DNA from: Sphingobacteriales bacterium
Lineage (GTDB): Bacteria; Bacteroidota; Bacteroidia; Chitinophagales; Chitinophagaceae
Length of the DNA stretch: 21,334 nt
Direction: 5' to 3'
Assembly (NCBI GenBank): GCA_004294195.1
Contig: REAQ01000109.1
Coordinates: forward strand, 1 to 21,334
Numbering within the stretch: position 1 is the first letter of the stretch; every line of letters begins with the position of its first letter. A program made the position numbers and the translations under genes. This document shows, in pieces, positions 1 to 6,769 of this stretch. The notes under the pieces are model-generated. The model made no database searches and was not told where the DNA came from. It saw only the letters and a list, made by a program, of their open reading frames with translations.

Positions 1-2976
1 AAGTTTGGATTCCAGGTAAACTGCAATTTGAATAGACGTGAGGTGCAATTCCTTGACAGCTCTATCAATGTTGTAACCAGGCAGTGGGATTTTGGTGATG
101 GAAATACATCAACAGCAGTTAACCCTACCCATACATATGCGGCTTTCGGATATTATGTAGTTACCCTGACCGTTTCTGACGGAACCTGTACCTATGTATT
201 TAGGAGACCCGTAAAAGTGGTGAATGAAAATGCCAACTTCACTGTAACGCCAACAACGCTTTGTAGGGGTGCAAATACAACCTTCCTGGCCAACGCACTT
301 GACTCTAACATACTTCGATATGAATGGGATTTTGGTACCGGCGTACTGATGCCAGGTAATGATACCATGGTGGTTGTATTTGATACGCCGAGGGTATACA
401 ACACTGTGCTTGTCATTACGGATATCAACGGTTGTACAGATACTGTCACAAGAGCAATAGGAGTAGGTGGCCCTCGAGCAGCCTTCAATGCCATCAACCC
501 AACTGGTTGTGTAGGCAACACCGTCAACTTTACAGATAATTCACTTACGGATGGCGTAAATGCGATCGTGAGCAGGATGTGGAGTTTCGGTGATGGCGTA
601 ACGCAAACAATCAATACGCCACCGGTCTCACATCAATACAATACTACCGGATTCTTCAATGTAGTACTGACCGTAACCGATGCCGCAGGTTGTGTAGACA
701 GCATGGTACAGAATAGCCTTGTGGTTACTACGCGTCCAAGGGCGAATTTCACCTCACCTGACTCCCTGAGCTGCCCGGGCCGCAATGTACAGTTCCTTAC
801 TACCTCAACTGGTGTGAATTTGGTCCACACCTGGAGTTTCGGTGATGGTCAAACAACCGTAGGCGCTCCCAACCCAAGAAATACATATGCTGCACCCGGA
901 CAGTATGATGTGCGTTTAGTTGTGCGCGACAGATATGGATGTCCTGATACCATTACGAGAACCAGGTATATTAATATCGATACCCCGTATGCGGCATTCA
1001 CTGTGAGTGACAGTACTATTAACTGTCCTCCCCTGATCGCTCTGTTTCAGTTCACAGGCCGTTACAACCAGAGTATCCGTTGGGATTTCGGGGATGGTGA
1101 CGCCGCTCTGAACAAAGACACTGCAACAAAATTCTATGGGATCCCAGGCACTTACCGTGCACAGCTGGTAGTAACCTCTCCCGGCGGATGTACAGATACA
1201 GCCTTTAAAAATATATCGGTCTTTGGCCCCAGTGGTGCACTGAATTATGTGCCAGCCAATGGTTGCGCTCCGTTGACCATCAACTTCACCCTTTCCACGC
1301 AAAATACGGACAGTGTGAAATGGTTCTTCGGTGATAACAATGTAAGTATTGGCAAAGACACCATTATCTCACATACTTATGTAGACAGGGGCACTTATCG
1401 TCCTATCGTATTCCTGAAAGACGTTACAGGCTGCGAATATCCGATCTCATTGAATGATTCCATCAAAGTAGTAGATATTACGCCCCAGTTTGTCATCGTG
1501 AACAATCAGATCTGTGATGCAGGATTTGTGAGATTCAGGGACTCCACCATTACCAATGGATCAATCCTTGGATGGAGTTGGGATTTTGGTGACGGTGGAA
1601 CAGGAACCGGCCCCGCCCCTCAACATTATTATACAGCCCCAGGCTTGTACAGTGTGAAGCTTCGTGTAACCACCGAGTTTGGTTGTACAGATTCCATCAC
1701 CCTTCCGAATAGTGTACGTGTGGTAGCATCGCCGGTAACCGCAATCAATTCTGTGGACACCGTGTGTCAGAACAGGAGCATCACCTTTGCAGGCGTGGTT
1801 GTAGTACCTGATACGTCTGCACTTACATGGAAATGGCATTTCGCGAATGGAGACTCTTCAAGCCTGCAAAATCCACCGGCACAGCCATACACGATTCCTG
1901 GAACATATACGGTGAGATTGATTTCAACCAATAGCAGTGGTTGCCAGGATACGGCCTTGAGGGTTATTACCGTGCATCCGTTGCCAAACCTCAATGCGGG
2001 TCTGGATACAACGATCTGTCTTGGACAATCCGTTGTGCTCAATGCAACGGGAGCTGCAACCTATTCATGGCTGGCACCTAACACATCTTTGAGTTGTACC
2101 GGCTGTGCATCGCCAACTGCTAATCCAATTGTGACAACGGTTTATAATGTAAGAGGTGTAAGTGCACAGGGATGTAGTGTGGATGATTCTATCCGTGTAA
2201 CTGTGATTCAACCTTCTACGGTAGTAGCGCCTCCAGCAGATTCGCTCTGTATTGGTCAAGGCATTCAACTCTTTGCTACCGGAACGCAGGTATACAGTTG
2301 GAGCCCGAGCACAGGACTTAGCAATCCTAATGCATCCAGCCCGATCGCCAGACCTACTACTACAACTACTTATGTAGTGACGGGTTCAGACGCGAGAGGT
2401 TGCTTCATCACCAGAGATTCAGTCACCATCTCGGTATTCCCCTACCCTGTGTTTGATCTGGGACGTGACACTACCATAACCGTTGGTTCTTCCGTTCAGC
2501 TAAACCCTAACAGGTCCAATGATATCACCAGTATTGTATGGAGCCCGGTAACAGGACTTAGTTGTACAGATTGCCCTGATCCGTTGGCTACACCTAAACA
2601 GCGCACCACGTATACTGCAACCGTAACCAACAATGGAGGTTGTGTGACAAAGGATGAGCTGACAATCTTTGTGGTGTGTAACAATGAAAACATCTTTATC
2701 CCCAATACCTTCTCTCCCAACAATGACGGCATGAATGATCTGTTCTACGTCAGGGGCCGAGGTCTTACGCAGATCAGGTCTGTCAAGATCTTCAACAGGT
2801 GGGGCCAGCAGGTGTTCCTGAAAACCAATGTGATCGCGAACGATGCCGGAGCCGGATGGGATGGAACGTTCAAAGGCCAACCCTTGAGCCCCGATGTTTA
2901 TGTGTACATGGTTGAGGTGGTCTGCGAAAACAATGCACTCATCATGTTGAAAGGAGACGTAATGCTTGTTAGATAG
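1..2976 (+). CDS. PKD-repeat surface protein with gliding-motility (T9SS type B) C-terminal domain, 5' truncated
   Basis: The reading frame is open to the left window edge, so the N-terminus and signal peptide are missing; 991 codons are visible. A TTG at 28 is not a credible start, because upstream codons are in frame and the first visible residues already belong to a repeat. At least eight PKD-type modules follow one another, each with a W-[DSFH]-F-G-D-G-like turn and a later Y...G.Y.V.L strand (first near residues 28-60, last near 610-650). Three Ig-like repeats with DTTIC/DSLCIG-type openings follow. The C-terminus (about 900-991: IPNTFSPNNDGMND, FNRWGQQVF, GWDGTFKG, GDVMLVR) matches the gliding-motility-associated, T9SS type B sorting domain. 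In this family such proteins are exported by T9SS and act as surface adhesins of the SprB kind; that role is inferred here. The PorP/SprF gene starts 17 bp downstream, so the two are probably cotranscribed. Confidence 0.93.
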   Translation, partial: KFGFQVNCNLNRREVQFLDSSINVVTRQWDFGDGNTSTAVNPTHTYAAFGYYVVTLTVSDGTCTYVFRRPVKVVNENANFTVTPTTLCRGANTTFLANALDSNILRYEWDFGTGVLMPGNDTMVVVFDTPRVYNTVLVITDINGCTDTVTRAIGVGGPRAAFNAINPTGCVGNTVNFTDNSLTDGVNAIVSRMWSFGDGVTQTINTPPVSHQYNTTGFFNVVLTVTDAAGCVDSMVQNSLVVTTRPRANFTSPDSLSCPGRNVQFLTTSTGVNLVHTWSFGDGQTTVGAPNPRNTYAAPGQYDVRLVVRDRYGCPDTITRTRYINIDTPYAAFTVSDSTINCPPLIALFQFTGRYNQSIRWDFGDGDAALNKDTATKFYGIPGTYRAQLVVTSPGGCTDTAFKNISVFGPSGALNYVPANGCAPLTINFTLSTQNTDSVKWFFGDNNVSIGKDTIISHTYVDRGTYRPIVFLKDVTGCEYPISLNDSIKVVDITPQFVIVNNQICDAGFVRFRDSTITNGSILGWSWDFGDGGTGTGPAPQHYYTAPGLYSVKLRVTTEFGCTDSITLPNSVRVVASPVTAINSVDTVCQNRSITFAGVVVVPDTSALTWKWHFANGDSSSLQNPPAQPYTIPGTYTVRLISTNSSGCQDTALRVITVHPLPNLNAGLDTTICLGQSVVLNATGAATYSWLAPNTSLSCTGCASPTANPIVTTVYNVRGVSAQGCSVDDSIRVTVIQPSTVVAPPADSLCIGQGIQLFATGTQVYSWSPSTGLSNPNASSPIARPTTTTTYVVTGSDARGCFITRDSVTISVFPYPVFDLGRDTTITVGSSVQLNPNRSNDITSIVWSPVTGLSCTDCPDPLATPKQRTTYTATVTNNGGCVTKDELTIFVVCNNENIFIPNTFSPNNDGMNDLFYVRGRGLTQIRSVKIFNRWGQQVFLKTNVIANDAGAGWDGTFKGQPLSPDVYVYMVEVVCENNALIMLKGDVMLVR

Positions 2977-2993
2977 ATAAACCCCTATATCCC

Positions 2994-4022
2994 TTGAAAA
3001 AATTAATCACATACAGGATCCTTGCAGTAGTTGCCCTCGCAATTGGTCTGCAATTCAATGCGGCAGCGCAGGACCTGCACTTTTCACAGTTCTTCGAATC
3101 ACCCTTGCTGAGAAATCCATCCCTGGCGGGTTTGTTTGACGGCGATGTAAGAGTACAGGGCGTTTACCGCAATCAATGGAGCTCAATCTCCAATCCTTAC
3201 CAGACTGGTTCTCTTAATGCAGAGTATAAGTTTCCGGTTGGAAAAGGAGACGATTTTTTTACAGCGGGCCTACAATTAATGTTTGACCGCGCTGGCACCG
3301 TTGCCTTAACCACAACGCAGTTTTTACCCGCGGTGAATTTCCACAAATCGCTCAGTGGGTCCAGGAACACTTATCTGTCCCTTGGTTTTATGGGCGGCTT
3401 GGTAAGCAGAAGGCTGGACCCTTCCCGGATGACAACGAACAATCAGTATGATGGATTTTCATACAATGGCTCCCTGCCTACCGGAGAAGTGTTTCAAGCC
3501 AACTATTCTTACCTGGACATGAACGTGGGGATGAGTTTAAGTACTACGCTTGGTGCTGATGAGCAACACCTCATCTTCGGTGGTATTGCCTACCATCACT
3601 TCAATAAACCCGTTAATGCATTCTACCAAAATATAAACCACTTGCCCAAATGGGTAGTTTCCGGTGGCCTGAAGCTTAACGCAGATTTCATGAGCTATTG
3701 GACCTTCCAGGGAGACTATTACTCCCAGGGGCCTCATCAAACAGCTATTGCAGGTGTTACCTATTCCAGGAAATTTGGTGACGAGGATATTCCGGCGTAT
3801 GTGATGCATCTGGGAACCTACTACCGCTACAAGGATGCCTTTATACCCGTAGTGAAACTGGATATATTTCCGGTATCTATCTCTTTCAGCTATGATATCA
3901 ACGTCTCACAGCTTCGTACAGCCAGCATGGGCCGGGGAGGATTTGAAACGGCGGTTACCTATATCAATTACCTGAACAACGATAACTCTTCCAAAGACAA
4001 AACGAAATGTCCTAAGTTCTAG
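2994..4022 (+). CDS. PorP/SprF family type IX secretion outer-membrane protein (copy 1)
   Basis: This 342-residue protein has a signal peptide (residues 1-25, cut before QDLHFSQFF) and the family's N-terminal signature QDLHFSQFF-SPL-NPS-AG, followed by alternating beta-strand sequence typical of an outer-membrane barrel. PorP/SprF proteins work with the T9SS and are typically required for export or attachment of a neighbouring type B cargo such as SprB. The start is TTG: an in-frame stop lies at 2979-2981, and the next methionine is about 90 residues in and would delete the signal peptide. Spacing to the upstream PKD gene is 17 bp, which points to an operon. The stop codon TAG (4020-4022) leads directly into a G-rich 13-bp-period repeat. 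A diverged paralogue lies at 15278-16303. Confidence 0.93.
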   Translation: MKKLITYRILAVVALAIGLQFNAAAQDLHFSQFFESPLLRNPSLAGLFDGDVRVQGVYRNQWSSISNPYQTGSLNAEYKFPVGKGDDFFTAGLQLMFDRAGTVALTTTQFLPAVNFHKSLSGSRNTYLSLGFMGGLVSRRLDPSRMTTNNQYDGFSYNGSLPTGEVFQANYSYLDMNVGMSLSTTLGADEQHLIFGGIAYHHFNKPVNAFYQNINHLPKWVVSGGLKLNADFMSYWTFQGDYYSQGPHQTAIAGVTYSRKFGDEDIPAYVMHLGTYYRYKDAFIPVVKLDIFPVSISFSYDINVSQLRTASMGRGGFETAVTYINYLNNDNSSKDKTKCPKF

Positions 4023-4053
4023 GGTTAAGGGTGAGGCGTTAGGGTGAGGTTGA
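4020..4053 (+). repeat. Stop-codon-associated G-rich repeat, copy A
   Basis: Starting at the PorP stop TAG, the sequence reads TAGGGTTA, then AGGGTGAGG at 4028-4036 and again at 4041-4049, a period of 13 bp (unit AGGGTGAGGCGTT). The same arrangement recurs at the ends of three other genes in the window. The copy at 10964-10991 is nearly identical over about 25 bp on the opposite strand. Function unknown. Confidence 0.8.
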
Positions 4054-4094
4054 ACCAAAATGCTGTTTCCTTGTTATGCGGTAAAACCATCAAC

Positions 4095-4562
4095 ATGATC
4101 AGCGTTGGACAAACCGCTCCGGATTTCAGCCTATTCAGTTCAGAAAAAACCAAGGTAAGCCTCCAGGATTTTAAAGGTAAAAATGTTTTGTTGCTGTTTT
4201 TCCCCCAGGCTTTCACGTCTGTTTGCACTGCTGAACTTTGCAGTGTGCGGGATAATATGCAGCAATATGCCAACCTCAATGTACAAGCCATCGGCATTTC
4301 GGTGGACTCTGTATTCACCCTGGCAAAATTCAAAGAAGAACAACAATACAATTTCCCCCTGCTTTCAGATTTCAATAAGGAAATAAGTGGCGCTTATGGT
4401 TCCCTTTATGCAGACTGGATCCTGGATATGAAGGGTGTTTCCAAGCGATCTGCTTTTCTCATTGATGGTGAGGGTGTTATACGTTACGCGGAAGTCCTGG
4501 ACAATCCGGGGGAACAACCCAATTTTCAGGCAATACAAGAGGCTATTTCAACGTTACAGTAA
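4095..4562 (+). CDS. Peroxiredoxin, AhpE/BCP-like (AhpC/TSA family)
   Basis: A 155-residue thiol peroxidase expected to reduce hydroperoxides in the cytoplasm. The thioredoxin-like fold is recognisable from APDFSLF near the start, the T41-x-x-C44 active-site motif (peroxidatic Cys44) and Arg118 in the KRSAFLID strand. A second cysteine, Cys49, sits five residues after Cys44, the spacing of the resolving cysteine in BCP/PrxQ enzymes; overall wording (LLLFFPQAFTSVC, FPLLSDF) also resembles AhpE. An upstream GTG at 4044 is open in frame but would add 17 residues encoded partly by repeat copy A, so I use the ATG at 4095, giving the family's usual MISVGQTAPDF start. There is no Shine-Dalgarno sequence. 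It stands alone between PorP and the small T9SS protein. Confidence 0.9.
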   Translation: MISVGQTAPDFSLFSSEKTKVSLQDFKGKNVLLLFFPQAFTSVCTAELCSVRDNMQQYANLNVQAIGISVDSVFTLAKFKEEQQYNFPLLSDFNKEISGAYGSLYADWILDMKGVSKRSAFLIDGEGVIRYAEVLDNPGEQPNFQAIQEAISTLQ

Positions 4563-4632
4563 AAGGAACATGGCTTTCAGCCCAAAAAATTAGAACTGGC
4601 TGGGAATCAGGGGTCTCAGTGGTGGAACAAAG

Positions 4633-4653
4633 CTTGCAGATGCAAGGGGTTTT
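4633..4653 (+). terminator. Possible weak hairpin terminator after the peroxiredoxin gene
   Basis: CTTGCA GA TGCAAG is a perfect short inverted repeat (stem of five to six pairs) followed by GGG and TTTT. It lies 70 bp after the peroxiredoxin stop and about 20 bp before the -7 box of the next gene. The stem is short and the T run brief, so it could equally be an operator or chance. Confidence 0.25.
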
Positions 4654-4672
4654 CATTACTTTAGATTATCCT

Positions 4673-4680
4673 TACCTTTG
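4673..4680 (+). promoter_or_regulatory. Bacteroidota -7 promoter box (TACCTTTG)
   Basis: The sequence is a perfect match to the Bacteroidota -7 consensus TAnnTTTG and ends 5 bp before the ATG of the small T9SS gene. No clear -33 TTTG is visible at the usual distance. Transcription would begin at or very near the start codon. Confidence 0.5.
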
Positions 4681-4685
4681 TAACG

Positions 4686-5030
4686 ATGAGGCTTTTTACA
4701 CTTCTGCTCTTATTAACACTATCCGGTACCGTCGCCATGTCGCAAGACAGGGTGCCACAGCAGGGTGTGCCCATACAGGCAGTGCGTATGATCCGCTTCT
4801 ACCCCAACCCCGCTACCACGTTCATCAACATCGAACCTCAAAAAGCAATGGCAAGGGGTTATAGTTTTCAGGTCTACAATTTCCTCGGAAAAAAAGTAGC
4901 CGATCTTCAGGAAGTCACCAGCAGAACCCGGATTGACCTCACCAACTTCAGCAGGGGAATTTATATTTACCAGTTGAAGGATGCCACAGGAAAGGTTGTG
5001 GAAAGTGGGAAGTTTCAGGTAGAGAAGTGA
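4686..5030 (+). CDS. Minimal secreted protein with a T9SS type A sorting domain
   Basis: The protein has 114 residues. Residues 1-19 form a signal peptide (long leucine run, cut around AMS|QD). After a spacer of only about 15 residues, the rest is a T9SS type A C-terminal sorting domain: FYPNPATTFINIE near residue 38, YNFLGKKV, LTNFSRGIYIYQL and a final GKFQVEK. There is no room for a separate functional domain. In T9SS biology this domain directs cargo through the outer membrane and is usually removed, so the mature released part would be tiny; alternatively the domain itself is the functional product. A -7 box lies immediately upstream. Downstream come repeat copy B and an intrinsic terminator, so this is probably a single-gene transcript. 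The role is unknown. Confidence 0.85.
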   Translation: MRLFTLLLLLTLSGTVAMSQDRVPQQGVPIQAVRMIRFYPNPATTFINIEPQKAMARGYSFQVYNFLGKKVADLQEVTSRTRIDLTNFSRGIYIYQLKDATGKVVESGKFQVEK

Positions 5031-5070
5031 TAGGGTGAGTTTTTAGGGTGAGGGTTTAGTGTAAGTGTTC
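5031..5070 (+). repeat. Stop-codon-associated G-rich repeat, copy B
   Basis: Directly after the TGA stop (5028-5030) come TAGGGTGAG and, 13 bp later, AGGGTGAG (5045-5052), with a degenerate third unit AGTGTAAG at 5058-5065. It is related to copies at 4020, 5503 and 10964, and is complementary to copy C over roughly 24 of 30 positions. Confidence 0.75.
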
Positions 5071-5106
5071 AGGAAAAAACTTCAATAACGTGTTGAAAAT
5101 ACTGAT

Positions 5107-5139
5107 GGAGTTCACAGTTGTGAGCTCCATTTTTGTTTC
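5107..5139 (+). terminator. Intrinsic terminator of the small T9SS gene
   Basis: GGAGTTCACA (5107-5116) pairs with TGTGAGCTCC (5119-5128): nine to ten base pairs including one G-T wobble, with a very short loop, followed by ATTTTTGTTTC. This is a textbook Rho-independent layout. Its T tract ends exactly at the ATG of the next ORF (5140) and also contains CATTTTTG, one mismatch from a -7 box. Confidence 0.75.
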
Positions 5140-5516
5140 ATGTCAAATACTCAAAATTGGATTGTTGAAAATCTCGCATTCAGGCAACAGGCGCTGATTT
5201 TCTTGATATCGAAAAAGTTTCCGAAAGAAGAAATGTTTAGCCTGACAGACCAGGTTAGAAGATGTTCAAGATCCGTCTGCGCAAATATTTCTGAAGCGGT
5301 TGGCAAAAAAAATACCCTGCCCACATGATTCTAAAACTTACGGATGCCGGTGCCGAAAACCGAGAAACAAATACATGGCTTGATATCACTCAAAACTGTG
5401 GTTATGCGTCAGATACAGAATTAGACGAAATAAGAGATCTTAATACTCAAATCAGCAAACTTCTCGTATATATGATTAATAACCCTCAGAAGTTTGCCTT
5501 AAAACCTCAACCCTGA
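5140..5516 (+). pseudogene. S23-like four-helix-bundle protein, frameshifted
   Basis: Two overlapping frames together encode one member of the four-helix-bundle family related to 23S rRNA intervening-sequence proteins (and structurally to Avd of diversity-generating retroelements). The first frame (5140-5328) gives the N-terminal half: an AFRQQALIFLISKKFP helix, then VRRCSRSVCANISEAVGKK. The second frame supplies YPAHMILKLTDAGAENRETNTWLDI and CGYASDTELDEIRDLNTQISKLL, the family's C-terminal half. The frames join at a run of eight A (5305-5312); one extra A would give EAVGKKKYPAH, matching the family's EAWRKRRYPAH-like junction in length and giving a normal protein of about 125 residues. It is either a real one-base deletion, a sequencing or assembly error, or slippage on the A run. 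The family's biochemical role is poorly known. The gene is flanked by repeat copies B and C in opposite orientations. Confidence 0.75.
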
Positions 5517-5547
5517 AACTAAACACTCACCCTTACACCTCACCCTA
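5503..5547 (-). repeat. Stop-codon-associated G-rich repeat, copy C
   Basis: Read on the minus strand, the TAG stop of the rlmI-like gene is the first TAG of TAGGGTGAGGTGTA followed by AGGGTGAG 13 bp on, then GTTTAGTTTC and AGGGTTGAGG. The distal part overlaps the last codons (KPQP-stop) of the S23-like gene on the other strand. It is complementary to copy B. Confidence 0.75.
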
Positions 5548-6717
5548 AAGAACTTGCACAATCAGAAACTTCAAATAATGCGTATTCTCTAACCCACGGA
5601 TAACAGGATGATCTGCAGACTGGCTTTGGTAAACCACCTGGCGAAGTTTGCGGCGGGCATCCCAGGCCGCCATATGAATTGTCTCAAGGAAAAGATCGGG
5701 CTGCACAAGGTTTGTGCAAGAGGAGGTTACTAAAAAACCACCGGGTTTCACGAGTTTCATACGCCGCAGGTTGATTTCCTTATATCCGGTTATCGCCTTC
5801 TGAATATTCTCCCGTGTTTTGGTAAAGCTTGGCGGGTCTAGCATAACCACATCCCATTGTTTCCCTTCTTGCGTCCATTGTTTTAAAATATCAAAGGCAT
5901 TCACTTCCATGAAAGAAGCAATTTTCTCCAGCCCGTTCAATGCAGCATTGCGTTCCGCCTGTGCCACTGCATTGGCAGAGATATCCAGACCCAGCACTGA
6001 TTTGGCACCATATTTTGCAGCATGTAATTCAAAAGTTCCCGTATAACAGAACGCCCCCAGTACATCGGCGTCTTTAACGATATGCTGTATTGCGCGGCGG
6101 TTATCTTGCTGGTCAAGAAAATATCCGGTCTTCTGTCCATTCTCGATGTCAACATTGAACTTCAACCCGTTTTCATTGATCACAATTTTAGTATCAAACG
6201 GCGCGCTGAGAAATCCTTTCTGCTGTGGCAATCCTTCCAACTCGCGGACCGGCACATCGTTCCTTTCATAAATCCCTTTGGGATTGAATATTTTCTCCAG
6301 GGCCTGTACAATCTCAGGCTTCCACTTATCGATTCCAAACGCAATGGTCTGGATCACGAAGTAGTCATTGAATTTATCGATGATCATCTGGGGTAGCTCA
6401 TCGGCTTCCCCAAAAATCAACCGGCAATTTTCATGATAACCTAATTTTTGCCGATAAGCCCAAGCCTGCGCTATACGGTCGTGGAAAAATGCCGCATTGA
6501 TCTCATCGCTTTTCTTCCTCGTCAGCAACCGCACAATGATCTGCGAGCGGTCATTGAAATAACCCTTGCCCAAAAACTTGCCATCTCCTGTTTCCACCGT
6601 AACAATATCACCAGGCACAGGAGCACCATGCACTTGTTGCACTTCGTTCGCAAAAATCCAGGGATGCCCATTCAATACACGATGACCAATTTTCTTTCGA
6701 AGGGTGATCTTTAACAT
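5545..6717 (-). CDS. rlmI: RlmI-type class I SAM-dependent 23S rRNA methyltransferase
   Basis: The protein has 390 residues, close to E. coli RlmI (396). The N-terminal region (about 1-75) is a PUA-type RNA-binding domain (GHPWIFANEV, GKFLGKGYFN). A central region carries ENGQKTGYFLDQQDNR, and the Rossmann methyltransferase has motif I VLGAFCYTGTF, LDIS after strand 2, motif IV DPPSF and SSCTNL. The C-terminal ADHPVI...YLKFLIVQVL is typical of RlmI/RlmK-type enzymes. RlmI makes m5C1962 in 23S rRNA; the exact target is inferred from family. In motif I a Gly (VLG) stands where Asp or Asn is common. The ATG lies four bases after a TACTTTTG box, so the leader is nearly absent. The stop codon is fused to repeat copy C. 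Confidence 0.88.
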   Translation of the reverse strand: MLKITLRKKIGHRVLNGHPWIFANEVQQVHGAPVPGDIVTVETGDGKFLGKGYFNDRSQIIVRLLTRKKSDEINAAFFHDRIAQAWAYRQKLGYHENCRLIFGEADELPQMIIDKFNDYFVIQTIAFGIDKWKPEIVQALEKIFNPKGIYERNDVPVRELEGLPQQKGFLSAPFDTKIVINENGLKFNVDIENGQKTGYFLDQQDNRRAIQHIVKDADVLGAFCYTGTFELHAAKYGAKSVLGLDISANAVAQAERNAALNGLEKIASFMEVNAFDILKQWTQEGKQWDVVMLDPPSFTKTRENIQKAITGYKEINLRRMKLVKPGGFLVTSSCTNLVQPDLFLETIHMAAWDARRKLRQVVYQSQSADHPVIRGLENTHYLKFLIVQVL

Positions 6718-6721
6718 GGTG

Positions 6722-6729
6722 CAAAAGTA
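6722..6729 (-). promoter_or_regulatory. -7 promoter box (TACTTTTG) of the rlmI-like gene
   Basis: On the minus strand TACTTTTG matches TAnnTTTG perfectly and ends 4 bases (CACC) before the ATG at 6717. It occupies a 52-bp divergent intergenic space shared with the lipoprotein gene. Confidence 0.5.
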
Positions 6730-6748
6730 AGGATATCAAAATCCTCTT

Positions 6749-6756
6749 ATCTTTAA
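6749..6756 (+). promoter_or_regulatory. Possible -7 promoter box (TATCTTTA) of the lipoprotein gene
   Basis: TATCTTTA differs from TAnnTTTG only at the last base and lies 13 bases before the ATG at 6770. No -33 element is clear. It is back to back with the box at 6722-6729. Confidence 0.3.
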
Positions 6757-6769
6757 AAAAATTACTTGT

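Noticed and set aside
4044..4094. GTG start giving the peroxiredoxin a 17-residue extension
   Set aside because: The extension is partly encoded by repeat copy A, and the family normally begins at the MISVGQTAPDF position.
5140..5516. Avd-like component of a diversity-generating retroelement
   Set aside because: The four-helix-bundle fold is shared with Avd, but no reverse transcriptase and no template/variable repeat pair is present in the window.
4020..5547. Insertion sequence or transposon bounded by the G-rich repeats
   Set aside because: No transposase is present, and copies A and D occur singly at gene ends; a dispersed 3'-end element explains all four copies more simply.
5960..6010. 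Inactive RlmI because motif I has Gly where Asp/Asn is common
   Set aside because: That position varies in the family, and the other catalytic and SAM-binding motifs are intact.
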